From Vibrio sp. SCSIO 43137 (GTDB lineage Bacteria > Pseudomonadota > Gammaproteobacteria > Enterobacterales > Vibrionaceae): DNA of 64,000 nucleotides. The notes under the pieces were generated by a model that did not search any database, was not told the DNA's origin, and saw nothing but the letters and a program-made list of their open reading frames with translations. Location of the stretch: positions 1,499,781 through 1,563,780 of the forward strand of contig NZ_CP116384.1 of assembly GCF_028201475.1 (NCBI RefSeq), in the 5' to 3' direction. Made by a program: the position numbers and the translations under genes. Position 1 is the first letter of the stretch; the number at the start of each line of letters is the position of its first letter. Positions 44,264-53,559 of this stretch are shown in pieces.

Positions 44264-45651
44264 AGATTGAGCAGGCGAGTATTTCAGCTAACCAACAAAA
44301 TAGATCGTATAGCGATCTAATACTCTGCCTGCTGGTCTGTGCGGTCATCTCGCTGATCTGGTATCTGGCACCAACCCCATACACCGCTGTTGCCCTTTGC
44401 CTGCTGCCCCTAGCCCTGCTGGTGGTTATCAGCCAGATGTTCTGGCTGGTTCTGCTGTTTGTGACCTTCTCTTTCTTCCGCATTCACGAAGTGATACCTC
44501 AGCTTTACTCGCTAAAGATCCCGCTGCTGTTATCTGCCGGAGCCTTGTTTGCCCTGCTCTGGCATATATTTATCTCAGCAAAACTAAAACCCTACTGGCA
44601 CCCGTCCCTTAGCTGGCTGGCTGGCTTCTGGCTGCTGGTGATCATGGGGGTAGTTCTGGCTTCGAACCGCCCGATTGCGTTGGAGCAGTTTAAAAACATC
44701 TACTGGAAGATCATTGTTATGACCCTTGCTATTACCTGGGTGGTCAGCCGGGAGCAGCACCTGTCGTTGATCTCAAGGCTGATGACAGCAGCCGGGCTCA
44801 TTGTAGGTTGTACTGCCCTGTATAACTCAGCAAACGGCATTGGTATGGTTGAGGGCACAAGGGTAACCATAGGGCGGGATCTCGGTTCTATGCTGGGTGA
44901 CCCCAATGATCTGGCACTGGTACTGATGTTTCCCCTCGCCTTCTCCCTCAGTATCACCCTGACAAAGGGGCATTCCGTACTGTTTCGAACTATTGCAGCC
45001 ATTACCAGTCTGGTGCTGTTTATGGCTGTTATCGCCACACAGAGCCGCGGCGGACTACTGGGTGTACTTTCCGTTGGTGGCATCTTTACCTTTAAACATA
45101 TCCGCTCTAAGGCGCTGATTATGACTCTGGGCGCCATTGCAGCCGCTGTTCTCTATGCCGTTGCCGGTATCTCAGATCGTGCCTCCGGTGGCGCTGCCGA
45201 AGACGGGGTAGACGCCTCCGCCATGGGTCGTCTCTACGCATGGCAGGCCGCTTTCAGAATGGCGGTGGACAATCCCTTTAGCGGTGTCGGACTGAATAAC
45301 TTCTACTTTAATTACTACTACTACAGCTCTCACTGGGACGGCCTTAATCACGCCGTGCACAGTACCTGGTTTGGCGTGTTGGCAGAAACCGGCTTTCTGG
45401 GGCTGGCGGTGTTCGTCGGCTTTATTGCTTCCCTAATCATCACTGCACGCCGCACCATTGCCCTGACCGCCAGGATGGCGCAATGCTCCCACCATATCAC
45501 GACCATTGCCTATGCTGTGTACGCCGGTCTGGTCGGCACTGTGGTTTCAGGCACCTTCCTCACTCAGGGTTTTAACTGGCCTATCTATATCCTCGCAGCA
45601 CTGACTATTTCTGTTGCTCAAATTGCCAGTCAAAATGCGAAACACAACTAG
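44260..45651 (+). CDS. sypL: O-antigen ligase/polymerase-like SypL
   Basis: A 463-residue membrane protein with about 10 to 12 segments and a large periplasmic loop of the Wzy_C (O-antigen ligase/polymerase) family: GRDLGSMLGDPNDLALVLMF, ATQSRGGLLGVLSVG and NPFSGVGLNNFYFNYYYYSS. Presumably polymerises or ligates the polysaccharide. ATGA overlap with sypK. Confidence 0.85.
   Translation: MKIEQASISANQQNRSYSDLILCLLVCAVISLIWYLAPTPYTAVALCLLPLALLVVISQMFWLVLLFVTFSFFRIHEVIPQLYSLKIPLLLSAGALFALLWHIFISAKLKPYWHPSLSWLAGFWLLVIMGVVLASNRPIALEQFKNIYWKIIVMTLAITWVVSREQHLSLISRLMTAAGLIVGCTALYNSANGIGMVEGTRVTIGRDLGSMLGDPNDLALVLMFPLAFSLSITLTKGHSVLFRTIAAITSLVLFMAVIATQSRGGLLGVLSVGGIFTFKHIRSKALIMTLGAIAAAVLYAVAGISDRASGGAAEDGVDASAMGRLYAWQAAFRMAVDNPFSGVGLNNFYFNYYYYSSHWDGLNHAVHSTWFGVLAETGFLGLAVFVGFIASLIITARRTIALTARMAQCSHHITTIAYAVYAGLVGTVVSGTFLTQGFNWPIYILAALTISVAQIASQNAKHN
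45614..45628. promoter_or_regulatory. candidate SypG-type upstream element before sypM
   Basis: TTGCTCAAATTGCCA, a weaker match to TTCTCA-N3-TGA, 64 bp upstream of the sypM -24 and inside the end of sypL. Confidence 0.35.
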
Positions 45652-45690
45652 CACCTTACCTATCCATATGTAATTTAAGAAAATATTTTC

Positions 45691-45705
45691 TGGCACGCTC
45701 TGTGA
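45691..45705 (+). promoter_or_regulatory. sigma-54-type promoter of sypM (variant -12)
   Basis: TGGCACGCTCTGTGA with GG 45692-45693 and GA 45704-45705 (N10). The -24 half is perfect; the -12 reads GA instead of GC. Confidence 0.6.
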
Positions 45706-45747
45706 TAGTTACTAGTTATGAAAAGGAACTCGTATAAGGAACAAGCT

Positions 45748-46467
45748 ATGCTAACTACAACACTGCACCGCACCAAAGTCTGGCTGCAATATCACCCAAA
45801 CCCGAAAATGCAGAAACTGTTTGTTGTGCTGAAAACCATCCGCAGCAGCGATATTCCGACGCCGGCGTTATGGAATCACCTTGCCCTTGGGTTAGTAACA
45901 TTAACCCGGACTATAACCTCAGGGCTATCCCGGCTATTGATCTATACACCGGCATTTAAGGCCAGAGTGAGTGAGAGCGGAAAAAATCTTAACCTGTACG
46001 GCGGTATGCCCTACATCAGCGGACCTCTTTCAATCCGTATCGGCGATCACTGCCGGATTTCAGGGCAGACCACCTTTTCAGGCCGTAGTGCTTCAGAAAA
46101 CCCCGAACTGATTATCGGTAATAACGTTGGAATCGGCTGGCAGACAACCATCGCTGTAGGCAACAAGGTGATTATTGAGGATAACGTACGAATCGCCGGA
46201 AAAGCCTTTCTGTTCGGCTATTCCGGCCACCCTTTAAATGCAGAACAGCGGGCAAAAGGCAAGCCGGACACAGAACAACAGGTAGGGGATATCCATCTGA
46301 AAAAAGATGTCTGGCTGGGCAGTAATGTCAGTGTCAGCTCAGGTGTCACCATAGGGAAAGGCACCATTGTGGCAACCGGAAGTGTGGTAACCAAAGATCT
46401 GCCTGACTATGTTCTGGCAGCAGGGAATCCCGCCAAAGTGATCCGTTCCATTCTGGATCAGCAATAG
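45748..46467 (+). CDS. sypM: hexapeptide-repeat acetyltransferase SypM
   Basis: A 239-residue left-handed beta-helix acyltransferase: hexapeptide repeats such as IGDHCRISGQTTF, IIGNNVGIGWQTTIAVG, HLKKDVWLGSNVSVSSGVTI and VVTKDLPDYVLAAGNPAKVI (about 80-235). Probably acetylates the polysaccharide or its precursor. I chose ATG 45748 with AAGGA upstream; the frame starts at 45718, which would lie at the promoter's transcription start. Confidence 0.85.
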   Translation: MLTTTLHRTKVWLQYHPNPKMQKLFVVLKTIRSSDIPTPALWNHLALGLVTLTRTITSGLSRLLIYTPAFKARVSESGKNLNLYGGMPYISGPLSIRIGDHCRISGQTTFSGRSASENPELIIGNNVGIGWQTTIAVGNKVIIEDNVRIAGKAFLFGYSGHPLNAEQRAKGKPDTEQQVGDIHLKKDVWLGSNVSVSSGVTIGKGTIVATGSVVTKDLPDYVLAAGNPAKVIRSILDQQ

Positions 46468-46483
46468 AGAATCAGGAGGCATT

Positions 46484-47626
46484 ATGCACGATTTAATTGT
46501 ATTCGGTGAAGACTACGGCAGTCTGCCCTCAAGCACTCAGCATCTGATTAACGGACTGGCAGATGATCGCAAAGTAATATGGGTAAACTCCATTGGATTG
46601 CGACAACCGAAACTATCGGTAAAAGACGCCAAACGAGCCTTTAATAAGTGCTTTTCCGGCCGTAATAGCGCACTAAAACAGACTTATTCGAAGACAGACG
46701 AAAACCACGGCAGAAGTAATATTACTCAGGTAAACCTGCTGACAATTCCGGCGCCCAGCTCTGCGATGGCAAGAAAAGTTGCCCGTGAGCTTATGCTTCG
46801 TCAGTTGATGCCGGTACTGGAAAAAGCTGAGCTAAAACAGCCTATTTTATGGTCGTCTCTGCCGACCGCCGCCGATCTTTGCGGCCACCTGAATGAACAC
46901 GCTGTTGTCTACTATTGCGGTGATGACTTTTCCGCTCTGGCCGGTGTTGATCATGACACAGTCTCAAAACATGAAGAGAAGATGGCAGATAAAGCCAACC
47001 TTATCCTTACCGCGAGCGATGCCCTGACAGGAAAATTTCCTGCCCATAAAACCCGGCTTCTCAGCCATGGAGTTGACCAGAAACTGTTCTCCATTCCGGC
47101 AGCCATTGCGCCACAACTGGCTGAGTTAAAACAGGCGAATCAACGTCCAGTCGCCGGCTTTTACGGCTCCATATCTGAGTGGCTTGATTATCCGTTACTT
47201 GATGAAGTAACAGAGTCACTGCCGGACTGGGATTTCGTTTTTATCGGTCCACTGGCCACCAGCAAGAATCCGCTTCCTCAGCGTGACAACGTACATTATC
47301 TGGGTCCTAAAGCCCACCATGAACTGCCCGGCTTCAGCCAGCACTGGGACGTGAGTATGCTCCCCTTCAGTCAGAACCAGCAAATTGCTGCCTGTAGTCC
47401 GCTCAAGCTGGCGGAATACATAGTCGCCGGTCGTCCTATTGTCACCACGCCTTTCCCGGCGCTGGGCGGGTATCAGAAGTATGTACATTGCGCCGACAAC
47501 ACAGGCACGTTTATTCAATCATTAATGGCCGCCAGAGATGACTCATCTATTCCGGCTCACGCTCTGCAACACCAGAGCTGGGATGAGAAGAGTCGCTTTC
47601 TTAGCTGGCTGATGGAGCTGTTATGA
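46484..47626 (+). CDS. sypN: GT-B glycosyltransferase SypN
   Basis: A 380-residue glycosyltransferase: N-terminal DLIVFGEDYGSLPSSTQHL, VVYYCGDDFSALAGVDHDTV, VAGFYGSISEWLDYPLL and a C-terminal CSPLKLAEYIVAGRPIVTT donor-site segment. Follows sypM by 17 nt; GGAGG precedes the ATG. Confidence 0.82.
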   Translation: MHDLIVFGEDYGSLPSSTQHLINGLADDRKVIWVNSIGLRQPKLSVKDAKRAFNKCFSGRNSALKQTYSKTDENHGRSNITQVNLLTIPAPSSAMARKVARELMLRQLMPVLEKAELKQPILWSSLPTAADLCGHLNEHAVVYYCGDDFSALAGVDHDTVSKHEEKMADKANLILTASDALTGKFPAHKTRLLSHGVDQKLFSIPAAIAPQLAELKQANQRPVAGFYGSISEWLDYPLLDEVTESLPDWDFVFIGPLATSKNPLPQRDNVHYLGPKAHHELPGFSQHWDVSMLPFSQNQQIAACSPLKLAEYIVAGRPIVTTPFPALGGYQKYVHCADNTGTFIQSLMAARDDSSIPAHALQHQSWDEKSRFLSWLMELL

Positions 47627-49050
47627 CAGAACTTAAATACCGCTTACTGGTTATTCTTAGTTCCGCCTGGCGGCGGCGCTACACCATTGCCCTGCCTATA
47701 CTGCTTATGCCGCTGGTGGGGGCTGTGGTGAGCCACCTCTCCCCCAGCAAGTATGTTTCTCATACCAGTATGCTGATTCAGGAAACCGCTAAGATGAACC
47801 CGTTTCTGGAAGATATAGCTGTATCGACCCGTTTTAAAGAACGGATCAATGCACTCAGAACCCTGCTGAAAAGCCGCCATGTGCTTCACTCTGTGGCGCA
47901 GGAGCAGGGGTTAATCAACGACCAGATGAGCAGTATTGAGGCAGAAAGAGTGATTCAGAAACTCTCTGCCAGCCTGTCAGTCAATCAACTGGGCAAAGAA
48001 TTTGTGCAGATAAAGCTTCAGTCGAAACATAAAGAGGGCATGAAGACGCTGCTTGAGTCCGTCAGCAACCACTTTATAGAGCAGTTGCTGGCGCCGGAGC
48101 GCTCTTCCATCAAGGACTCCTCAGAGTTTCTTACCATACATATCAATAAACGTTTGTCAGAACTGAATCAAGCAGAACAGGCATTGGCGGATTATCAGAA
48201 CAGTAACCCCAATATGACGCCGGACATGCAGCGGGAGAGCCTTAACCGGCTAGCCTCGCTGAAACAAACTCTGGCAGAAAAAGAGGCGCGCTTATCCGGT
48301 GTCAGAAAAAGTCTCGGCTCACTGGATCAGCAGTTGTCTAAAACCAACCCTGTGGTGGGCAAAATTGAAGAGAAAATTATCGATGTCCATAGTGAACTGA
48401 CCCTGCTAAGAGCCAAATACACCAATAATCACAGTGCCGTAGAGGAGAAACGTCAGGAGCTGGAGAGGCTGGAAACAGAGCGCTCTGCCCTGCTTTCCAA
48501 TACAGCTCCGGAACTGAGCAGTGATCAACTGTGGGATATTGCCAGCAGTGTCAGCCTGTCAGACCTTAATAATGTACAACCCCTGCTGATTACTCAGTTG
48601 CAATCCCTTCAGGCAGCGCGAAGCGAATACGAAGCCCTGAGTGAAGAGACCAAAAGCCTTCAGAAGATGGTTCGCCAACTTGAGCAACAGGCGCAGTTCT
48701 TTGGTGATGAAGTGAAAATCCTCGATAGCCTGAACCGCAAGGTAAACCTGAAACGCCGCCTGTATGACGAGTTGGTGGAGCGCTATGAAATGGCTCAACT
48801 GACCGGCTCTCTGGGGATCTTTGAGCAGAACAAACGGGTTAAGATCATCGATCTTCCCTTCACCCCAAGTGCTCCGGTTAACTTCCCTATGCCAATCTAC
48901 ATTATTGCAGGGCTGTTTGCCGGTATCGCTCTGGGTTGCGGACTGGCCACCCTACTTGAGCTGTTTGACACCAGTGTCCGACGAAAGGCAGAACTGGAGC
49001 AGATTACCGGAGCACCGGTACTGACGGTTATTCCGAAAATAACGCCATAG
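47623..49050 (+). CDS. sypO: Wzz-like chain-length/co-polymerase SypO
   Basis: A 475-residue polysaccharide co-polymerase (Wzz/PCP) with two membrane segments (about 20-38 and 426-448), long periplasmic coiled coils between, and a short C-terminal cytosolic tail lacking a kinase domain. PxxPxxP-like FTPSAPVNFPMP precedes the second segment. Works with SypD and SypC in polymerisation and export. ATGA overlap with sypN; a strong terminator follows. Confidence 0.87.
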   Translation: MTELKYRLLVILSSAWRRRYTIALPILLMPLVGAVVSHLSPSKYVSHTSMLIQETAKMNPFLEDIAVSTRFKERINALRTLLKSRHVLHSVAQEQGLINDQMSSIEAERVIQKLSASLSVNQLGKEFVQIKLQSKHKEGMKTLLESVSNHFIEQLLAPERSSIKDSSEFLTIHINKRLSELNQAEQALADYQNSNPNMTPDMQRESLNRLASLKQTLAEKEARLSGVRKSLGSLDQQLSKTNPVVGKIEEKIIDVHSELTLLRAKYTNNHSAVEEKRQELERLETERSALLSNTAPELSSDQLWDIASSVSLSDLNNVQPLLITQLQSLQAARSEYEALSEETKSLQKMVRQLEQQAQFFGDEVKILDSLNRKVNLKRRLYDELVERYEMAQLTGSLGIFEQNKRVKIIDLPFTPSAPVNFPMPIYIIAGLFAGIALGCGLATLLELFDTSVRRKAELEQITGAPVLTVIPKITP

Positions 49051-49100
49051 CCTGTCATTAGTCGCACAAAAACAGTCGCAAAGAATAACTACAGAAAATA

Positions 49101-49120
49101 GCCGCATAACGCGGCTTTTT
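49101..49120 (+). terminator. terminator after sypO
   Basis: GCCGC-ATAAC-GCGGC hairpin followed by TTTTTT ends the sypM-sypN-sypO transcript before the sypP promoter. Confidence 0.8.
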
Positions 49121-49137
49121 TCTTTTGCTCAATATCA

Positions 49138-49152
49138 TTCTCAAATTGAAAA
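49138..49152. promoter_or_regulatory. candidate SypG-type upstream element before sypP
   Basis: TTCTCAAATTGAAAA, an exact match to TTCTCA-N3-TGMDW, 61 bp upstream of the sypP -24. Confidence 0.55.
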
Positions 49153-49211
49153 ATGACACAAGAACAGTCCCGATATCATGCTAAGTCGTTAATTTTAAAC
49201 ATAAATTTAAC

Positions 49212-49226
49212 TGGCACACTTTCTGC
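49212..49226 (+). promoter_or_regulatory. sigma-54 promoter of sypP
   Basis: TGGCACACTTTCTGC with GG 49213-49214 and GC 49225-49226 (N10), about 42 nt upstream of the sypP ATG. Confidence 0.8.
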
Positions 49227-49267
49227 TATTTAACTGTTATCCCTATTCAGAAAGTAAGGATACGACT

Positions 49268-50374
49268 ATGAATGACAACATCGAAAACAGAGCAGGAAGA
49301 AAAGTAATCCATGTGGTTCAGCATCTGGCTCCGGGCGGGCTTGAGACCCTGACACTGGATCTGATGAAGTTTGCCCATCCGCAGGATCAGGTTCTTATCG
49401 TCAGCCTTGAGGGTAGCAAGGAACAGGCACTGAAAAACTGGCCGAAGCTGGAGCCTTTTGAGCATCAGTTGATCTTTCTGGATAAATCTCCGGGTGTCCA
49501 GTTAGGGCTGGTGCTTACCTTACTGCGCGCCTTTCAGGGTGTAAGACCCGATGTGGTACATACCCATCATATCGGTCCCCTGCTTTATGCCGGATATGCA
49601 GCAAGAATGGCAGGCGTTCCGGTACGAATCCACACCGAGCATGATGCCTGGCATCTGAATGATAAAAAGCAGGTTCGTCTTCAGGGACTGATTCTTAAGG
49701 CAGCTAAACCAACACTGGTCGCCGATGCCAGTAAGGTAAATGACAAACTAAAATCCTGCTTCTCCTATCCGGATAGCATTGTGATTAAAAATGGCGTCGA
49801 CTGCAGAAAATTTAAACCCGGCTCTAAGCCTCTGGCAAGGGAGCTGTTTGATCTGCCCGCTGATAAAAAAATTATCGGCTGCGCCGGCAGGCTGGAAACG
49901 GTAAAAGGGCAGGATATTCTTATTCAGGCTCTCTCATATCTCTCCGCTGAACATATACTGGCTATCGCCGGTGACGGCAGCCAGAAACAAGAGTTACAGG
50001 CAATGGTGAAAGAGTTATCTCTGACTGAGCGGGTGTTTTTTCTCGGGCTGGTAGAGAATATGCCTCGCTTTTATCAGTCGCTGGATATCTTTTGTCTGCC
50101 GTCGCGCTTTGAAGGCTTTCCTCTCTCCCCACTGGAAGCACAGGCTTGTAATATCCCAGCAGTTGTGACGGATGTTGGCGCCAGTGCAGAAACCATCTGT
50201 CCGGCTACCGGTTATGTGGTTCCGCCGGAAAACCCGCAAGAGATGGCTGCTTGTCTGGAGCATCAGCTTCTCAGGCGCTACAACCATATTCCGCGCGAGT
50301 TTGTCGTAGAGAACAACGATATCCGCCGCATGATTCGCGCTTATGAAGATCTGGCTCTGGGAGTACTGGCATGA
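49268..50374 (+). CDS. sypP: GT4 glycosyltransferase SypP
   Basis: A 368-residue GT4 glycosyltransferase: VVQHLAPGGLETLTLDLMKF, DVVHTHHIG, HTEHDAWHL, IIGCAGRLETVKGQDILIQA and PSRFEGFPLSPLEAQACNIP (E-x7-E). GT-B fold, cytosolic. First gene of the last large syp transcript. Confidence 0.87.
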   Translation: MNDNIENRAGRKVIHVVQHLAPGGLETLTLDLMKFAHPQDQVLIVSLEGSKEQALKNWPKLEPFEHQLIFLDKSPGVQLGLVLTLLRAFQGVRPDVVHTHHIGPLLYAGYAARMAGVPVRIHTEHDAWHLNDKKQVRLQGLILKAAKPTLVADASKVNDKLKSCFSYPDSIVIKNGVDCRKFKPGSKPLARELFDLPADKKIIGCAGRLETVKGQDILIQALSYLSAEHILAIAGDGSQKQELQAMVKELSLTERVFFLGLVENMPRFYQSLDIFCLPSRFEGFPLSPLEAQACNIPAVVTDVGASAETICPATGYVVPPENPQEMAACLEHQLLRRYNHIPREFVVENNDIRRMIRAYEDLALGVLA

Positions 50375-51558
50375 TTGACTTAATTCTGGCTACGCTGTTT
50401 GCCGTCAGCGCGCTGCTGATTGTTTATCATCACCTTGGCTACCCGGTTCTGCTGAAGTGGTATGCAAGAAGAAACCCGCTTAGTCCTGCTCAGACACTAT
50501 TCAGACGATACAGAGAGCAGAGCGGAGACGCAGATATGCCGGAAATCACCATTCTGGTTCCGGCCTATAATGAACAGCTTTGGATAGCAGATAAGATCCG
50601 AAATCTGGCCTGTCTCGATTACCCTGCCGGCAAAATGAAGGTGATCATCGGGCTGGATGGTTGCAGCGACAATACTGCCCGTCTGGCACGGGATACTATT
50701 CAGGAAGCGATCTGCGCGGAAACCTGTTTTGAAATCATTGAGTTCAGCGAAAACCGCGGGAAAATCGCAGTGATTAATGAGCTGATGCAGAGGGTGGATA
50801 GCGAGCTGGTGGCGCTGAGTGATGTGTCCGCCCTTATCTCTGTCGATGCCCTGCAGATAGCCGCAGCACACTTTAGTAACCCAAGGATAGGTGTGGTTAA
50901 CCCCTGCTACCGGATACTGGAAACAGGCTCTGTGGCAGAAACGAAATACTGGCAGTACCAGAGCCGGATCAAACAGGCTGAAACCTCACTCGGTTCAACC
51001 TTAGGTTCGCACGGTGCCTTTTATCTGTTCCGTACAGCACTGTATGAGCCTCTGGAAGAGAACACCATTAACGATGACTTTATCCTGCCGATGAAGATCA
51101 TTGAGAAAGGTTATCTGGCTCATTACGATGCGGATATGCTGGCACTGGAACAGGAAGCCACCAGCCAGGGGAACGATTTTAAACGTCGTCTGCGAATCTC
51201 TGCCGGCAACATGCAGCAGGTGCTTCGTCTGTGGCCTCTTTTTAGTCCCAGATATTCAGGTATCGCTTTTGCCTTCTTTTCCGGTAAAGGGCTACGTCTG
51301 CTCACTCCATACCTGATGCTGAGCTGTCTGATAACATCGCTGCTTCTGGTCTCTTATCCACTGTTCAGTATTGCCCTGACGGCGCAGCTGGCACTCTACG
51401 CCATTGCCATGCTCTGTTATCTGTTTCCTGTACTACAGGTTCACACCTTGATTACTTTTATCACCTATCTTATGACCGGTCATTTTGCCAACCTGATTGG
51501 TGGCCTGCGCTACCTGCTGGGGCTGGAAAACAAAAGATGGATCCGGGTTAAACAATAA
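50371..51558 (+). CDS. sypQ: membrane GT2 glycosyltransferase SypQ
   Basis: A 395-residue GT-A (GT2) glycosyltransferase with N-terminal membrane segment (about 3-22), a catalytic domain with ITILVPAYNEQLWI, VIIGLDGCSDNT, ALSDVSAL (DxD-like) and NTINDDFILPMKIIEKGY, then three to four C-terminal membrane segments. ATGA overlap with sypP. Probably builds or exports the polymer chain. Confidence 0.87.
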   Translation: MIDLILATLFAVSALLIVYHHLGYPVLLKWYARRNPLSPAQTLFRRYREQSGDADMPEITILVPAYNEQLWIADKIRNLACLDYPAGKMKVIIGLDGCSDNTARLARDTIQEAICAETCFEIIEFSENRGKIAVINELMQRVDSELVALSDVSALISVDALQIAAAHFSNPRIGVVNPCYRILETGSVAETKYWQYQSRIKQAETSLGSTLGSHGAFYLFRTALYEPLEENTINDDFILPMKIIEKGYLAHYDADMLALEQEATSQGNDFKRRLRISAGNMQQVLRLWPLFSPRYSGIAFAFFSGKGLRLLTPYLMLSCLITSLLLVSYPLFSIALTAQLALYAIAMLCYLFPVLQVHTLITFITYLMTGHFANLIGGLRYLLGLENKRWIRVKQ

Positions 51559-51568
51559 GGAGATTGTT

Positions 51569-52210
51569 ATGTCTGCCAACACCAATAAATTTAATATTAT
51601 CTCAATCAGCAAACGAGGCTTTGATGTCATGGTCTCCCTGATACTGATTATTCTGGTAACACCATTTATTCCACTGATTGCTGCCGCCATTAAGTTCTCC
51701 TCCCCCGGACCGGTTCTCTACCGCCAGCTCAGAGTGGGAAAAAGCAGCCCGGATCAGGTGGTTCTGTTTGAAATTGTTAAATTCAGAACCATGTATCAGG
51801 ACGCAGAACAGAGATCCGGGGCAAAATGGGCAACGGAGAACGACCCGAGGATCACACCTGTAGGGCTGTTTATGCGCAAAACCCGTATCGATGAGATCCC
51901 TCAGTTGATCAATGTTCTTCAGGGTGAAATGTCCCTGATTGGCCCACGCCCGGAAAGACCCGGTTTTTACCAGAAACTGGAAAATGCCATCCCCTTCTTC
52001 GCAGACAGAACCTATGGTGTTCTGCCCGGCATTACCGGTCTGGCTCAGGTCAATCAGGGCTACGACACCTGTATTGATGATGTACGAAGAAAGGTCGCTT
52101 TTGACCATAGATACGCCCTGTCATTCTGCTCATTTTTCCAGTGGCTGAAGATGGATCTGACCATCTTGTTTAAAACCATTGCGGTTGTCGTCAACGGACG
52201 CGGGCAGTGA
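51569..52210 (+). CDS. sypR: priming sugar transferase SypR
   Basis: A 213-residue bacterial sugar transferase that loads the first sugar-phosphate on undecaprenyl phosphate. One membrane segment (about 24-42), then FKFRTM-like VKFRTMYQDAE, RITPVGLFMRKTRIDEIPQL, and LIGPRPERP, followed by VLPGITGLAQVNQGYD. ATG 51569 has AAGGAG upstream and replaces the longer frame. Last canonical syp gene. Confidence 0.9.
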   Translation: MSANTNKFNIISISKRGFDVMVSLILIILVTPFIPLIAAAIKFSSPGPVLYRQLRVGKSSPDQVVLFEIVKFRTMYQDAEQRSGAKWATENDPRITPVGLFMRKTRIDEIPQLINVLQGEMSLIGPRPERPGFYQKLENAIPFFADRTYGVLPGITGLAQVNQGYDTCIDDVRRKVAFDHRYALSFCSFFQWLKMDLTILFKTIAVVVNGRGQ

Positions 52211-52218
52211 GGTCCCCC

Positions 52219-53475
52219 ATGAGCAGCCGTAAACGTAACATCCTGTTGGTTCACTATGGTGACAACTGGATAAGAGGCAGCGAGCAGACCCTACTCAGTC
52301 TGGTAGACAATCTGGATCGCTGCCGCTTCACCCCTTTTGTCTGGAGCAACAATCCACGGCTTCATCAGCAATTGCAGCAGCGTAATGTTGGTAGTTTTCT
52401 CAGCCCGTTTAAAGTCTTACTGGGCTGGCAGAAGCCACGCTTTGCTATCTTCAGTTGGTTGCAACAATGCCTACAGGCTTATCGTCTGATAAAGGAAAAT
52501 AACATTGATCTGGTTCATGTGAACGGTGGTGCCCCCTGCCAGTGGATGTGGCTGGTATGCCGCTTATGTGGTATCCCTATGTTGCTTCATCTGCATTCTG
52601 ATTACCCGTTACGGGATCGGTTAACACTTGGGTTCGGCCTTGCCACACAGGTAGTCACTGTCAGCAATGCCATCAGCCACTCGCTGCTGAAAGACGGTTA
52701 CCCGCAGCAACGACAGAAAACCATCTACAACGGCTTTAGCGGACAGCAAGACCAACAGCCTGTGTTCGATGTCAAAAAACACCTCGGGCTGGATAGCAGT
52801 ACTTTTTTACTGGTCAGTTGTGGCTCTTTAATCCAACGAAAAGGAATGGATCTGCTGATACGTGCTATGGCATCAGTACGGAAGCATGATCAAGGTGTTC
52901 ATCTTCTGATCATCGGCGGAGGTCCTGAATATCATTCACTACTCACCCTTGCCCGTCAGTTAGATATAACTGACCATATCCACTTTAGCGGTGAACAGAG
53001 CAACGTACCCCGCTGGATGGCAGGCTGTGATGCCTTTGTCAGCGGAGCCAGTAGTGAAGCTTTTGGTCTGGTAATCGGCGAGGCCACACTGGCCGGGCTT
53101 GCGGTTATCGCCCCCGCAACAGGCGGCATTCCCGAGCTTGTTCAACATAACGTCTCAGCGTTGCTTTATACCAAAGGTAGCCAAGCTCAACTGGCACAGC
53201 ATATTGTTTCCCTGCGGGGAGAGACAGATGTTGCCCGCAGATTGACAACAAATGCCCGGCAGCGAATTACAACTAAATTTACTGTTCAGCATTATATCAG
53301 CGCATTTCAGTCTGAGTACCAGCGCCTGCTTTGCACGCCTGTCAGCCCTCCTTCCATTGGCAGTTTTATCGCCACAGCACTGCGCACTACTCTTGCTCAT
53401 ATCACCGACCCCCTGAGCAATCATCTGAATTTCAGATTGAATCTCATAATGAAAAACAGCCAAAAACGATTTTAA
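52219..53475 (+). CDS. additional GT4 glycosyltransferase (possible SypJ equivalent)
   Basis: A 418-residue GT-B glycosyltransferase: LLVHYGDNWIRGSEQTLLSL, LVHVNGGAPCQWMW, TIYNGFS, LVSCGSLIQRKGMDLLIRA and GASSEAFGLVIGEATLAG (E-x7-E). The V. fischeri order has sypJ between sypI and sypK; here that slot is empty and this extra enzyme sits after sypR, so it may replace or be a relocated sypJ. ATG 52219 with GAGG is preferred to GTG 52207. Its 3' end contains an upstream activator-like site for the next gene. Confidence 0.8.
   Translation: MSSRKRNILLVHYGDNWIRGSEQTLLSLVDNLDRCRFTPFVWSNNPRLHQQLQQRNVGSFLSPFKVLLGWQKPRFAIFSWLQQCLQAYRLIKENNIDLVHVNGGAPCQWMWLVCRLCGIPMLLHLHSDYPLRDRLTLGFGLATQVVTVSNAISHSLLKDGYPQQRQKTIYNGFSGQQDQQPVFDVKKHLGLDSSTFLLVSCGSLIQRKGMDLLIRAMASVRKHDQGVHLLIIGGGPEYHSLLTLARQLDITDHIHFSGEQSNVPRWMAGCDAFVSGASSEAFGLVIGEATLAGLAVIAPATGGIPELVQHNVSALLYTKGSQAQLAQHIVSLRGETDVARRLTTNARQRITTKFTVQHYISAFQSEYQRLLCTPVSPPSIGSFIATALRTTLAHITDPLSNHLNFRLNLIMKNSQKRF
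53441..53455. promoter_or_regulatory. candidate SypG-type upstream element before the LruC gene
   Basis: ATCTCATAATGAAAA, one mismatch from TTCTCA-N3-TGMDW, 51 bp upstream of the -24; inside the 3' end of the preceding gene. Confidence 0.45.
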
Positions 53476-53504
53476 TCTTTGTTGTTTTTCAGTTAGTTAC
53501 CAGT

Positions 53505-53519
53505 TGGCACAAGCTTTGA
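53505..53519 (+). promoter_or_regulatory. sigma-54-type promoter of the LruC gene (variant -12)
   Basis: TGGCACAAGCTTTGA with GG 53506-53507 and GA 53518-53519 (N10). Same variant -12 as before sypM. Confidence 0.6.
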
Positions 53520-53559
53520 AAGTCATTGAGTATGTCTGATGAAAAACAAGGATGATTCA

